A stretch of DNA of 64,000 nt from NCBI GenBank assembly GCA_028751875.1, contig CM054165.1, forward strand, positions 24,379,650-24,443,649. The letters run 5' to 3'. This DNA is from Rapana venosa (taxonomy: Eukaryota; Mollusca; Gastropoda; Neogastropoda; Muricidae). The notes beneath the pieces are model-generated. The model did not search any database. It was not told the DNA's origin and saw nothing but the letters and a program-made list of their open reading frames with translations. A program made the position numbers and the translations under genes. Positions 13,201 through 26,092 of the stretch are shown piece after piece. Each line of letters starts with the position of its first letter. The stretch's first letter is position 1.

Positions 13201-13560
13201 TAGTTTAGTGTCTCAACCATTACTGTCATCAAACACAAATATCTGAGATATACCAGAAATTATGCCGTTTAGATCACCAGACAAAATCCTCTTATGCTCA
13301 TCTCGTCTCAAGCCGCTATTAATAAAAGCACAGTCTTCAAAGTTCTCTTAAATACATTTTCTACTCAAACATAAGCATAAATTATGGTATTGCGCCCTTC
13401 AGGTGGCACTTATGCACACAGACATATATGGTATCTTGCTTTAAGCCTCAAGCAGAACTCTTATCAATCACAAAACCAATAGAATTTTGCCTAGTGTCCT
13501 CTTTTTAATTCTTCATTAACATAAGAAATAAACTTATTTCCTAATCGAGAACATTTCGCC
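10240..13560 (-). pseudogene. Decayed non-LTR retrotransposon (EN-RT), antisense
   Basis: Reading the minus strand in all frames gives, in order, an apurinic-endonuclease remnant (a GDLN-like motif near 13290 and further pieces down to about 13080), an RT entry segment with PISKEEVKFALSK (about 12150-12190), an RT core with NYRG-like, STVDHMF and KAFD-like pieces (about 11980-11740), GVKQG (about 11560), a YKNLGIYF segment (about 11195) and a C-terminal tail to about 10240. Stops and frameshifts interrupt it throughout. The motifs fit a Jockey/CR1-type LINE; the exact clade is unresolved. Because it lies in the suspect 11.8-kb block, some frameshifts may be sequencing errors. Confidence 0.7.
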
Positions 13561-14302
13561 ACTGGAAAAACATTATCCTTGTAATGTAAAACACGTTATG
13601 GCTGGGCTTTTACTAGAAAAAGAGTAGCCAGAAAAAGTAAATCATGTCAAATCTGCCACCAAAAGTTTCTAATAATACAAAGAATATGTATGTTAGTTAA
13701 CAGTAAGACTAGAATTCCTTGGTCATTCTATTTTGGAGAATAAGACCTTTGATGTTCCAAAGATGAAATGCTATGCAAAACCTTAGTCCCATCACAACCT
13801 CATCTCAATCATTTCCAGGCATAACTGTCTTTCACAACAGAGAGTTGTCCATTTACAATCTCTGTCTCTATGTTGTCTTTCATGTCATATCTTACACAGC
13901 CAACACAGACATTCTTCATCCTGGTTCAAAACACAATTCTCTTATTTGTGTCGACCCCCGATCAATCATTTTCAAGTTATCTTTCTCACACACCCGGCTC
14001 TCATTTCTTCTTACTAGTACGTTTAACACAATTAGCATTGTTTTCATAATCCACGTGGGCCAGATATCTAACAGTTTTATTTTTCGTGCCTACCACCCCT
14101 GACTCTATTGTGTCACATCCCTCCAGCAACTACCTGTTACAGCAAATGATACATGGTTAAGTTCTCACAATTCATTTGTTTCTTCTTCTTCTAAAATGTT
14201 AGTGTTTCCATTTACAATATTTAGTCAATCTGCAGTACACATTGTAAAACCACGGGAATTACATTTGAAACAGTGTTAAAATTTTATACTACGGTATTGT
14301 TT
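13561..14302. other. Unassigned AT-rich tail of copy 1
   Basis: No repeat or gene recognised. A 109-codon open frame at 13773-14102 has no family signature and sits upstream of the antisense LINE remnant, so it is probably fortuitous. Confidence 0.5.
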
Positions 14303-14696
14303 TAAACTTTACTCCTACCCACCCCTGAGCCACCACGAAACTGTTTACATTCAGCGTATGCGCTACTCACCTCGCTGTGCCCGGCTCTAGTCCTGTCCCC
14401 CGTTGGTCCTTTTCACCCACGTTTTTATCGTTGCACACTTTGCCGTGTCAACCGGTGTTCATTAACTGGGAGGGCCTACCCCCCTATAAAGTGTCGTCAG
14501 GATATCCCCCTCACCTTAGATAGAATTGGTCTCCATCGTAGAGGAGATGGTTCATGGATCTTGGTGGCGTGTTTACCTTCCACTCCTGGCCTTATTCAGG
14601 TGACGGGAACAGCTTCTTCGATGTACTCTGACACGTAAGGAGAGTTCCCTCTCCCAGGAACACTGTCACTGCCCTTCAGTTGGGGTTCGTGCCTTC
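14303..14696. other. Spacer between duplicated blocks, left part
   Basis: Begins exactly where identity with the second block ends. The composition becomes C-rich (14320-14520). No repeat or gene recognised. Confidence 0.5.
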
Positions 14697-15381
14697 AAGA
14701 TTTTCTCTTTTCCTTGAAGAAGCGTGCAGCAGGCGATGATTGGTGTGTTGGACTTCTGTTGAGGCGGTGGACCTTCTTGTCGAATTGGAACCGCACCAGT
14801 CAGCTCCAGCATGTATCCACGATGAGGTCATTGATGATCCCTGGACTGACTGCTGGCGTATCTTTTTCTCTGCGAGGATGAGTACCGTAATAAAAAAAGT
14901 TGTTCCGTTTTGTGCGCCTTTAGGTCGTATGTTTTCCGCTCAAGGTCCTGCATTCTCTCTTCTGACGCATCTCTTTCTCCGACGTAGGTCAGCCTCCTCT
15001 CTCCCTTCAGTTACATGAATCTCCCTCCCGTCAGAGACAGTACAAGCAATCAAGGATTCCCAATCTGATGTTCTCCTTTTCACTTCTAGCCTCGTCCTTT
15101 TTCAGCTCTTGTAGCATGGAGTTTGAAATCTCGAAGAGAGGGTTTTCTGTGCATGGTTGACGATGGCTGTCAGGTTGTAGTGGGCTGGCAAGGACGCTGA
15201 CTCTTCGGCTGGTACACTCATCAAGGTCGGCGCGTGCTGTCTGCGTGTCGGCCCTGGTTTTGCTCACACATCTCCACATTGCAGTAAAAACGCCCTCCCA
15301 GATACTAATAGGTGAGGATCGGCACCTACCATGACACGCTGTCATGCTTCTGAGGTGTTCTGAATGTCTTAACAGTTGCAT
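14697..15381 (-). pseudogene. Protein-like minus-strand stretch, unrecognised, frame-broken
   Basis: The minus strand opens with 116 codons (15381-15031) of balanced composition, including IWEGVFTAMWRCVSKTRAD and, near the end, SNSMLQELKKDEARSEKENI, charged and coiled-coil-like. It stops, and other frames resume with ERMQDLERKTYDLKAHKTEQ (about 14960-14900) and TEVQHTNHRLLHASSRKREN (about 14770-14710). This looks like a single helical protein or a mobile-element ORF split by two frameshifts. I do not recognise the family. It could also be chance, or an exon series with unseen introns. Confidence 0.3.
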
Positions 15382-16194
15382 GCGACACTATTGTTTCACC
15401 GCTTCGCCATTGAAATTAAGATAAACGTACTTGGCACCAAAGCATCACATCTCCGCTACGAAACGACGTTGAGAAGATGGCATGATTCTTATGCAATCTA
15501 TGTCAAACACACAGGTTAGTACAACAGTCACTAAATGGTTACTAATTTGGACAAAATTAGGCAGAGCCAAATTTTAAACACGTCTATACACTGATGGAAC
15601 AGTTCAAAAAGCCCCCGAGGAGAGTGTGAGAGGAGAGAGAGTAGCTAAAGGCGAGCAAAGAAGCATAAAGTCAAAACCGAGCTTTTTAAGGAACTGAAGG
15701 ACGATCCAAAAGTACACGGACATCAAGGCTTTGCAAGCCTCAGCAAAACACAGCAAGTCCTATCCCAGCTCCTCAAACTAGCTGGTCTGCTCTGCTGCAC
15801 CTTGCACCTTGGCAGGCGATGAGTTATTGTGAGCAAGAATGTCAAACACAGAGGACGCAAAGTTAATGAACCTTCCTGTGTAACGAGGTAAAAGAGAGTG
15901 ACAAAAGGGAAATCACTCATACACACATTTGTTGCCAACATTTCCTCCTCGTCACTTATTTTTGTATAGATTGGGTAGAAGAGGTTGACGTTGTGAAAAT
16001 GTCTAGAACTGTCCATTCTAAATTGTTGGCACAATAAAAATAGCATGTGTAGGCTCCGACACTACTTTTATCGCTTGCCATATATTTGAGGGTCACATAC
16101 ATTACATGACGACTTTAGTGGAGCCTTGTTTCGTGTTCATTGACACCACTCAATTCGGCCTGCTTTCCTACGTCTATGCTTGTTTTTGGTTTTT
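15382..16194. other. Unassigned stretch
   Basis: No repeat, RNA or coding signature seen. A 107-codon minus-strand frame at 15723-16046 has no recognisable motif. Confidence 0.5.
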
Positions 16195-16390
16195 TTGTTT
16201 AATGTTGTTCCGTTATTTCCGAGGATATGGATATAAACACTCATTGCTTTTCTCATATCCATGTCTCACCGTGAGTTTGCAAGTTTTGTTAATGATCGAT
16301 GTCTCCGTTTCCTACTGGCACAACAATAGCCTACCATTCGATAAAATAGGGGAACGGGTTTTTAACTTGCGTGTGTGCGCGTGCGACGTG
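16195..16390 (-). mobile_element. SINE family A, 5'-truncated, minus strand
   Basis: On the minus strand this reads as the AAGTTAAAAACCCGTTCCCC body, a GTAGGCTATTGTTGTGCC segment and the tail around GTTTATATCCATATCCTCGG. It lacks the tRNA head and abuts a second copy directly. Confidence 0.7.
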
Positions 16391-16592
16391 GTTTTTATCT
16401 TTTATTTATTTATTTGTATTATTCTGTTATTTCGAGAATATGGAATAAGCACTCATTGTGCTTTTAAAATAGTCCTCTGTTCCCCTTTGTATGCAGTTTT
16501 GTAAATTTGTAATCGTTCCCACAGCACACAACTGGCCTTACTCTTCGAAAAGCAGGAATGGGTTTTTACGTGCGCGCAAGATGTTCGGATAG
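16391..16592 (-). mobile_element. SINE family A, second 5'-truncated copy, minus strand
   Basis: Minus strand: AACATCTTGCGCGCACGTAA, then AACCCATTCCTGCTTTTCGA, GAGTAAGGCC, GTGTGCTGTGGGAACGA, and the tail AGTGCTTATTCCATATTCTC with an AATAAATAAA stretch. The order and sequence match 36160-36310. Its A-rich tail directly joins the head of the neighbouring copy at 16195-16390. Confidence 0.75.
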
Positions 16593-17716
16593 TGTCTCTG
16601 TGTGTGCGTGCGTGCGTGCGTGCGTGCGCAGTAATTGAGTGTGTTTATTTTTGGTTTGGTTCGTTCTGTGTGTCTCTGCTCGCGTCTGTCTAGTCTTTCG
16701 GTGGCTGTTAATGCTTGTGCTGTATCAAAATCGGATTTCTATGAGTGTTTATGCTGTGCAAAGGTTTTTTTTAATCCTCACTAGCTAGTGATATAATCAC
16801 AATGGTACTACTGTGTAATCGAGGTTACTCGTACATAGAATATGACTTCGTAATCTGGCTATCATTATTCTTCTCTGTGTGATTTCAACACTGTCCCAAA
16901 TCATACCCATGATTCAGATGCAAATATTGCAGGTTCATAGTGTTGAATGTAATTGTTTTTGAGCAAACCTCTTACGACATCAATGTAAATATTTACACAT
17001 GTAGTCAACGTCAAAAGGAAGAAGCAGTTTTCTGTTTCCAGTAAGGAAAACTGTATACTTCTTTAAGGAATACATTCTATCGTTGGAGGAATGACAATAT
17101 GCAGCTTTTGACAAATTCAACGAATCTAAATCAAATCAAAGTAATTTTTTTTTAAAAACAATACCCTAGTGGAGCATAAAATCAGGCTCTTGAAGAATTC
17201 CCATTTTGCATAGCAAGCCAGCTAAATGGAGCTGTAAGGAGAACCGATATATTTGTGTTATCAGCAGATAACGACCACCCCCCCAGTCTTCAAAGTTTCA
17301 AATCTGGAGTGTTGCTTTTTACAGTCTAACCACATTGTCCTTGTTTTCTCCTGCTTCTTCGCTTTCATGACGGAAGGAAGGCTCGTGTATATCGGGTAGC
17401 TCTGATGGAGATTTGTGTCATTTTTCATGGAACCTTTAGTTTCAGAAAGAATAGGTCAGGGTTAACTGATGTTTAATTTTGGATGAAGGTCTTATATGTG
17501 TTGTCGGGTTCAATTCGACAATCAAACAGCCTGACCTAGTTCGCTTCTGCGCTGTCTTCCACTATTCTACCATGCCTTAAGTTGGGGGGCAGTGGACAAG
17601 TCGGCACTGATGATCGCCAGAGGAAAAATCCTCTTTTTGAACGAGATTTCTCGAACCGGGTCACAGCAGATCAACAACCGCACACTCTAAATCACCAGGC
17701 TCTCCTGTGTCCGTAA

Positions 17717-17775
<59 letters not shown>

Positions 17776-18780
17776 TGTGGGTGTACTTTGTCTGGTCGGT
17801 CTGCAGTGTCTGTAAGGTGATGTAATGTGAACTACACATTAATATTACGCCTTGGCTTTGTGTGAATACGTGACAGATTTGCATTTGCCTTAGGGTCAGT
17901 GTTCGTTTTCTTGTGAATGTAGTTTTCTTACAACGAATATACGATTCCATGTACTAGTGGTTGTGCATTCCTTCGTCATATCTTGGATTTTCAGACCAGT
18001 TTACGGTAGAATTGCAAAATGCTTGTTTAACTGACTGCTTTACAATAACGACGAACAGTCTGCATTTGCGTCCACTAGCACTTCTGTTTCTTCTCATCAA
18101 CCTGTTTTTGCTTTTTCAGTTTTTGGTTTTGGCCTTTCCTTCTTTCTCTTTTTCCACTCTTCCATTCTTCTTTTTCATGTACTCTCTCCCCCTTCTCCTT
18201 CTTCCTCTTCTTTCTTTTGAAAGTCTTTCTCTCCGGTTTTCTTCGCCCATCTTTGGCTATTCCTTCTTCTGCTTCCTCGCGGTTCTTACTCCTCTTCTTC
18301 CTTCTTCGCAATTTTTCTTCTTGCCGCATTTCACTGTTCAATTTCATTTAGACCACTTTATAGTCATCGAGATTTCTCGGCGTGAAAATTTGGGCTCGCT
18401 CTACAGGGGTCGAGAGCGTCGCCAACAGAGCAGCGCCACCCCTTTTTTTGTCAGCATACTAACAAGAGAGTGGCTATCTTTATAAGAATGTTTCCAGGGA
18501 AAACTTCTTGTAGCCGTGGGTTCTGTTACCGTGCGCTGAATATTTATTTGTGTAACACACGGGACGTCGGTTTATCGTCTCATTACCGAAAGACTAGCGG
18601 CCCAGGACCGCCACTCATGTTAATGGCTTGGGAAAAGTTTCGTAATTTTTCTTCTTTGCAATTTGCCTTCTCGCTCATTTCTTTTTCTTCACAAAACTTC
18701 ACCTCCCTTGCATTTCTTCTTTGGCAAGTATTCGCCAATTCTTCTCTCTCTCCTTACTCTCCTCTCTATATATACTAATA
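16593..18780. other. Unassigned stretch with GCGT and GT runs
   Basis: GCGT repeats lie at 16606-16628 and an uninterrupted GT run at about 17725-17770. The CT-rich 18100-18330 tract gives Ser/Leu/Phe-rich open frames on plus and Lys/Arg/Glu-rich ones on minus, which I treat as composition artefacts. No gene or known repeat recognised. Confidence 0.5.
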
Positions 18781-18781
18781 T

Positions 18782-18812
<31 letters not shown>

Positions 18813-18880
18813 TGTGACGAGAGAGATAAGGTGAGAGAGGAGAGATGAGAGAGAGATGTGAGAGAGAGAGAGAGAGCATA
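18781..18880. repeat. (TA)n and (GA)n at the edge of copy 2
   Basis: TA dinucleotides at about 18782-18800, then an imperfect GA run to about 18880, only some 25 bp before the abrupt start of the second duplicated block. Confidence 0.9.
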
Positions 18881-18910
18881 CAGGAAGACCTACACACACC
18901 TGACGTTAAC

Positions 18911-19855
18911 TAGCCAAAAATAGTGACTGATTTTTGCCTCCACCATTATAACTAGCCAATTGTGACTGTTCCTGGCCCACCATGACACTTGCCAGTTGGG
19001 GGTACTGTTTGGTGCCCACCATTACTCTAGCACCTATGTGGACTGTTTTTGCCCACCATTATCACTTAGCCAGTTGCGTCCTGTTCTGCCCACCTTTTGT
19101 CACTTGCCAATTGCGAATGTTCGGGCCTCACCATTTCTCGTGCCTATGGAGACGGTTTGTAGCCCACCCTTACACCTAGCCAATGCGAATGTTTTTTTTG
19201 ACCACTAAAATTTCTATAGCAATTGCACTGTATTTTGCACCCCACTATTTATCGTGCACAATTGCGACTGTTTCTCCCTTGCCACACAAAGTACAGAAAG
19301 CCCATAATTGCGACTGTTTTGGAACACCATTCTACACTAGCCAATTGCGCATGCTTTTCGCACCAACCACTTCTCTAGCCAGTGGCCGACTCCTCTTTTG
19401 CACTAAAATTGACAGTAGCCAATTGCGTATGTTCTTTGATCCCTACCATTTATCGTGACCTAATTTGCACGATATGTTCTGGCTCATCCTATTACAGTTA
19501 GCCGCCAAAGTGCGACTGTTCTGACTCACCATCTATACTAGGGCCACTGCTTGCGAACTGTTCTTGCTATACACCTTTGACTGTAGCCCCAGTATGCGGA
19601 CTGTCTTGTCACCATCTACAGTAGCCAGTTGCGACTGGTCAGTGACCTCACAATACAGTAGCCAGTTGGCGAAGTTGGTAAGGTCCGTGGCTCACAAAAC
19701 AATATTCACCTATGCAGCGTTGCGACTGTTCTTGCCTCTACCCAACTACTCTAGCCTATTTGCGTAACCTGCTTTCTATCGAGATCCAATTATCTATTCC
19801 CACTATTGCGACTGGTTCCGTGCTCACATCTACAGTAGCAATGCGACCTTCGGGG
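18911..19855 (+). repeat. About 37-bp minisatellite (copy 2)
   Basis: Base-for-base counterpart of the array at 2531-3475. Confidence 0.88.
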
Positions 19856-20887
19856 TCACCCGGTGTCTCTAAAACGATCGTCTAAGTGAGAATGCGTTTT
19901 CTTTTTTAATTTTTTATGATCTTCGACATCGAAATTGACCTATACTCTGTTCTATAAAGGATGGTACTGGTTTCGCAGCTTATGAGACAAGACTGACAAG
20001 TTCGGGATCGAGTGGAGTCTCGGTACTGGGTTAAACTTCCAGGGGGAAATCCCGGCTATATACAGCTATGGAAGCGCGATGACTGTGACACCAGGCTATC
20101 ACTAGGTTCTGAGTTCCAGAGGAATTTTCAGTAATTCCAGCCAGCCTACCTCACCGACCGTGAGTGTGCTGTGAGGCCTCAGTGGGTACGGGATGGGACA
20201 ACCACAGCGAGCTTCATCCAACTTTCGGATGCCGATTTTAATACTGTTTACCTCAAAATAATCTTGACCAACACTCATGCAGGGTATCTGTACCTCTCGG
20301 GCCACGGTTGGACGCCGTGATACATTATGTAGGAAGCTAAGAGTACAACCCTGTCAAGTCAGTCTCCTAAGCTACAAGACTTCCGGTAGCAGCATTTTTT
20401 ACATTCATTCTCATTCACCATTAATCCTCATGCAATAAAAGAAATAGGTTCTCTGAATTCGATGACCCCCTAATGCTCTAGGTCTAGCGCGTGGACCTTA
20501 GGTGTTTTTGCTTTTCTAACACTACTCTGTGACTGTCTCGAGTTTTGGGGGTTGGAGGTCCACGGGTAAAGTCGGTCAATCTAAGGGAGGCTGTGAATGG
20601 TTGACCACTGGGGTGGGAGACTCACTCAGCCTGGCTCCCACTGATCCTGAGCTAAGACTGTCGTTAGTAGGGGGCTTAGTAGGTGATGTCCTGCGTATCA
20701 GATTACTCTCGGAGGTCTGGAAAACGGCCACCACTGAACACCTCCCAAAATGACCAGCAGCCAGTGCAGGGCCCCCTCTGGCTGATTAAATCTATAAGCG
20801 GCATGACATGAATAGATCCTCGTGTGAACTTCTCCCGACCCGAGGAAATGCACATTATACCGAATCGGCGGCGGAGGGGGGGGGAGG
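19856..20887. other. Unassigned stretch (copy 2)
   Basis: Counterpart of 3476-4507; nothing recognised. Confidence 0.5.
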
Positions 20888-21260
20888 AGGTGGGAGAGAT
20901 AGCTAGCTCAGTGGTTAGAATGAATGCGCATTGCGCCCTCGTATCAAGCTGGACCCGGGTTCGAATCTCTGTTGAGAGCTGTTTTTCCTCTGGAGTTTAT
21001 ACTCCACAGAGCCGAACTCCACTCCAACCGCAAAAGTCCTTTGGATGAGACTATAAACGAGGTCCTGTGTGCAAGCAGAACATCTTGTGCCCAAACACGT
21101 TTTAAAACCCGTTCGCTATTTCGCTAAGAGGAGGCCATTGTGTTAAACCGGTCGGGAACGGAATGGAAATATTTACCATAAGTGCATACTAAGAGGGATT
21201 GGATGCACATGAGAGCTTATTCCATTTATCATCGAGTAATAAATAAATAAATAAAAAAGA
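20888..21260 (+). mobile_element. SINE family A (copy 2)
   Basis: Counterpart of the complete element at 4508-4880, with the A-box-like segment at about 20903, the B-box-like segment at about 20959 and the AAATA tail at the end. Confidence 0.85.
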
Positions 21261-21296
21261 AATCCTGCTGGATATGCATTGGGCGGTGAGCGTTGG

Positions 21297-24131
21297 CACA
21301 TGAACAGCGTGGAGGAAAACAGCAGGAGAATACACACAGCGTTGGGGGAAAATCAGGCCTAAACATCAGCGTGGACAAACCGGCCAGGATAAAACAGCGT
21401 GGAAAACAGCAGGGATGGACAACCAACGTTGAAACAGGCAGGCGGGTAAAACACACGTGAGAAACAGCAGGATAAACACAGCGTGGAAACAGCCGGGATA
21501 AAACTGCGTGGAAACAGCGGAGATCTAAACACAGCGTGGATAAACGACTGGATGGAAACAGCGTGCGAAAAGCTGGAGATAGCCGAATAACCCAGCGGGA
21601 TGGAAACAGCGGAGATGGAAACAGCGTGAAACTGATCGGGACAGAAACAGCGTTGGACACCGCAGGCACAACAAAGCAAAAAATTGCCAATAGTCACGAT
21701 ACTGTACTGCGTATTATGGCTTGTTGCCTTGCTTTTTCACAAAAGGCCGTCTTAAGCCTGTTACCACTGTCATGAATCAGAATGAAAATCAATGAACTGA
21801 TGTCCATGTTTTCAGAGCTTACTGACTCTTTTCTGGACTTAACACGTTCGTTTCTCATTGTTAGAATGTTTTGTTAACACCCTGTCGATCTGCCAGTTCT
21901 AATAGGAAACAAAAGAGTGTTGATGGGAAGATAACTAAAACAGGGCATTACCTGCGCCATTTTTCTGCATGTTCACCACAGTCAACTCTGTGGGACCAAC
22001 TGAGAAAATGGCTTGCATTTGTTGAAATAAAGTCTGCCGCAATCTATATGACATGAGTATAATAGTTCTTATGGTCATGTCTCCTGTCACTTTCTGTCTT
22101 TTGTCTCCTGTTTTTCTGTCTCTCTGTCTGTCTCGCTCTGTCGCATCATCGCCACGCGCTTCTTGTGTAGAGGAGTGAGTGATTGTGTGTGTTGTGTGGT
22201 GTGTGTCGTGTGTGTGTGTGTGTTGTATGTGTGTGTGTGTGTAGTTGTTGTCGTGTGTTGTTGAGAGGAGAGAAGAGACCGAGTCGAGAGAGTGAGTGAG
22301 AGAGAGATGGGTAGAGAGAGGAGAGAGAGAGAGTAAAAACACACATTACCAAAAATCAAGACATTCCAGAAACAGTGGATATTAAAGAACAAATAATGTG
22401 GATGGACAGGTTAACTGGGATTTGTCAAATAGTTTTCATTTTCACACTCAACACACACTCACACACCACACCTCACACACCACACCACACACCACACACA
22501 GATCTACTAACAGGGACAACAAGCTTAAACACTCATCTTTAGCTCAAACTCAAGGTCATGGAACGCAATCACAATGGCATCAGATGTGATTACCATCAGT
22601 GCTTTCCAAGATTTAATCAACACATAAACATCACACATACCAACGTCCATTCCCAAGGTTCTGAAGATAATCAGTTCTGCCTTATGTACACCCTCCCCAG
22701 GAGTTCTGCAGGTTCTGAAGATAAATCAATCTGCTAGAGGTAACCCTCACAGTATCTCTCAGCCACAGAAACAGCTCAAGTAGATTGGGAGCGGAAAATG
22801 TTGAATTGAAATAGGATCACGGAAACAGCATAAGATGAGTGACCAATACTATTTCAGTGATTATAATTGAGGGAACACGGAACGACAATGGGAATCACTC
22901 AGATACAGTGCGCTAACAGCAAACCGTGTCTGTACTTTCCTCAGACTAGGCAGAGGCGTGCACTTGCGCTCAACCGATTCATGAGTGTTGCTACATTGGT
23001 GGTTGGCTGCACGGTGTATGCTATCGAAAGATTTTCTTACTATTGCGGGTATCCCTTCTAAATTATGAGTGGGGGCAATGTGTTTTGTCGTACTGCAGCG
23101 GAGAAGAGGTGGAGTAGTGGTAGGTGGGGGAGTGTCTAACTGCAGTCTACTGTTTGTATAAATGTCACACACACTAGCGGCGCGCACGAGCATTAGAGAG
23201 AGTGGAGTGAGAGGAGAGAGATGAAGTTGTGTGATGTGAACGGAGAAGGAGTGTGAGAGAGAGAAGAGAGGAGAGAGGAGAGATTGTAAAGTGTTGAGCA
23301 AGTAAAAACAATAATCTATCTGTCACCTAATATGGCCGGCCATATGGTGATTGTTATAATGTTTTCCAAGACTGAAACTTCCTGTATCATTGTTCTTTTC
23401 CGATGTTCTAAAAGCTCTGTTCATAAACACTCATGGCGAGAATTAATTAAAGCTAAATTGTAGAGCTAAAATATTTTTAAAATGAATTGTGTGCGAAAAA
23501 GTTTTTTTAAAACATTTGTGAGCGAAAGTTCAATCGATATTGAGCAATAGAATAGAGGCTAACGTGTGGCAATTATATTTAAAAATTCTAAAAAAAAATT
23601 TAGTAGCGATAAAGCATTAAAGGCATGTAAATAGTTCGGAGGCAAAATGTTTTAGAAATATAAATTGTGAGGGAAAAAACTAATGTAGCAGATTTCTACG
23701 TTGGAGATGATGGGATACTGGTGTGGACTATTGCCAATCAGCGTCATGCGGTCCTTTCTAAACAGTCCAGTTCATTCATTAACCTGGGGAATATTTCTCT
23801 GTCTGTAACAGCACAACATAAACCAATGCCAATCAACAAAAAGGCAAATAAAGAATACTTTTTTCCAAGGTACTATCAATATAATGTGTTTTAAAAATTA
23901 TACCACTACGAGTAACACAGACTTTAAACCATCAAACCCTCACATAATATCCACACTCAAACAAATTATAAGACATAAAGGTTAGACCCTATGGATCACA
24001 TTACATGCACAGCTAAGATATGATACAGAAAAAAAAATCATAAGCACTCTGAACACATCTTGCCTCACTTTCATCAGCAATACTAGCCTAAAAAGCCTTC
24101 AAAACTGAAATTTGCTTTTTTTTTTTACATT
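21297..24131. other. R' (copy 2)
   Basis: Counterpart of 4917-7751. It carries the same apparent insertion errors relative to 1-2526, so the two copies of R' share every deviation from R. Confidence 0.8.
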
Positions 24132-24134
24132 TCA

Positions 24135-24670
24135 AGCCACAGTTCTCAGACATTGCCTTTAGTTTCTTTTCGTTTTTTAAGGACCAATATTTAGGAAAGT
24201 TTTGCACTATTTTCCTTTTAAGGACCAATTATTTTAGGATTTTTACCCTGTTTCTTTCGTTTTACCGACATTTTGTTTCGTTTTTTCTGTGGCTTTTTCC
24301 TTTTAAGATAATGCTTCAGACATTGTATTTCTATGTTTCTTCTTTTTTAAGATCCTATGTTTCAAACATTGTTTTTGTCTGCTTTTATATCCACATCGTT
24401 TCAGGTCCATTTCCTTTTCTGTCTTTTTAAGGACAATGTTTCAAACATTGTTTTTTTTCATTTATTTTTTTTTTAAAAATGTTGGTATTCTGTTTCTTTT
24501 CTATTATAAGAAGCACTGCCTTCAAGATATTTTTTACTGCTCTTCATTTTGTTTTATGCACATTGTTTCAGATATTGTTTTTCGTGTGGGGTTGCGGGGG
24601 TTGTTTAGTCAGAGCAATGTTTCAGATAATGTTTGTTTGGCTTTTTGGATGGTTTGGGTTTTTTACTGAT
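24135..24670 (+). repeat. Degenerate T-rich tandem repeat (copy 2)
   Basis: Counterpart of 7755-8290. Confidence 0.7.
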
Positions 24671-26092
24671 TTAACTTTCTTTTGAAGAGAAAGACACCTG
24701 AGTCTGTAGGAAAGCGTTAGAGATATTTCCAATTGGGTTCGACTGGTGAATGACTTACAAGTTAGTCTCGATGCGGAAAGATGTCATGATCAAGAGATGT
24801 CCTTTTTCATGTTACTCCTGTTTAATTTGAAATGGTCTGTTGTGCTCGTCTTCCTGAGCACCCATCAAATGTTTTGGATGGTTGTTGTTGTTTGTGTCAA
24901 GTGTGTATGTGTTGTGTGTGTTGTGTGTGTGTGTGTGATGTGTGTGTTGTGTGTGTGCTGTTTGGGTCAGTGAAGCTCACTGTGCATGTGTTTGGCAGGA
25001 CTGTGATGGAAGTACAAAACTGCAAGCCCTTACTGTGAAAGATTAAGCTGACTTCACACTTCATTCTGATCTTCTCTTCTGCTCTTTTGGAATTTGTACT
25101 CATGTGTCTCTACTCTCTCTTCTCTCTCTCTCCTCTCTCTCTCTCTATCTCCTCTCTCTCTTCTCTTCTCTTAAGTCACGTTTGCAGTTATATTTACTGT
25201 TTAACGTGATCTGTATTTGAATCGCAAAATAGAAATCTCAGTGGCATTGTTTAAAAGAAAGGATAACAACAACAGTCTCACCTCTTTCTGCACTCTGCAA
25301 AACTAAACGATACTGGAAAGAAACGGTCTCTTCACATTTGTCGTTACTCTGTGGTAGGGTGTGTGGTGTGTGTGTGTAGTGTGTGTGTGTGTTGTGTGTG
25401 CTTGTGTGTTGTATTCAGAGAGAGAGGGAGGGAGGGATGGAGGGAGAGAGAGAGAGAGACAGAGAGAGAGAGAGCGAGAGTGAGACTGGGAGATAAAGTA
25501 GAAGATGATGTGAGTGAGAGAGAGCAGGGGAACCAGCAAATGGAAATTGGTTTGATATGCTCAGATAAAACGACTTTAACCACACATTAAACCATTGTTG
25601 TATCTCACTGATTTTTTCTCTATTTTAGCTGTAATTAATTTTCTCCGTAACTATACAAATCAGTTTGTATTTTTTATTTTCTTAGGCTCGGCATCTCTCT
25701 TCTCTCTATCTCTCTACTCTCTCTCATTCTACTCTCTATCTTCTCTCTCTCTTCTATACGAATTAAAACAAATCGACTAATTCACAAACAAATAATATTA
25801 GATAGCGCCTATACATCTCTCTCTCTCTACTGAGAGAGCGAGATTCGGATTCGGATTCGGATATTTTAATTCATGCTATAGGCATTTGCCCCTCATGATC
25901 GGCGGGGTATACAACAAAACATCCACCTATAGCATATTCTAAAGTTACATATGGAAAAACAATCACAAAAACAATAGAAATAATTGAAGATTCAAGACAA
26001 CAATGTTGAATCGCAATCTTAAATGCTTGTATAAGTAAATTGACAATTTCAAAACTGTTTGTTCATGCTTTGAGGCTTGAGTAATGCAAATA
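24671..26092. other. Stretch with GT, CT and GA runs (copy 2)
   Basis: Counterpart of 8291-9712, with the same microsatellite lengths. Confidence 0.7.

Larger units (their letters stand above)
2527..14302 (+). repeat. 11,776-bp duplicated block, copy 1
   Basis: From the TAAC at 2527 through the TT at 14302, the sequence equals 18907-30682 at a constant offset of 16,380 everywhere I compared it, including the homopolymer run near 10010-10045 and all microsatellites. Every open frame in one copy has an identical counterpart in the other. Both edges are abrupt: base 2526 differs from 18906, and 14303 differs from 30683. Either the duplication is extremely recent or one sequence was placed twice during assembly. 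Confidence 0.95.

Noticed and set aside
17961..18485. 174-codon plus ORF rich in Leu, Phe and Ser
   Set aside because: Sits on a CT-rich tract; its minus counterpart is all Lys/Arg/Glu, as expected from composition alone.
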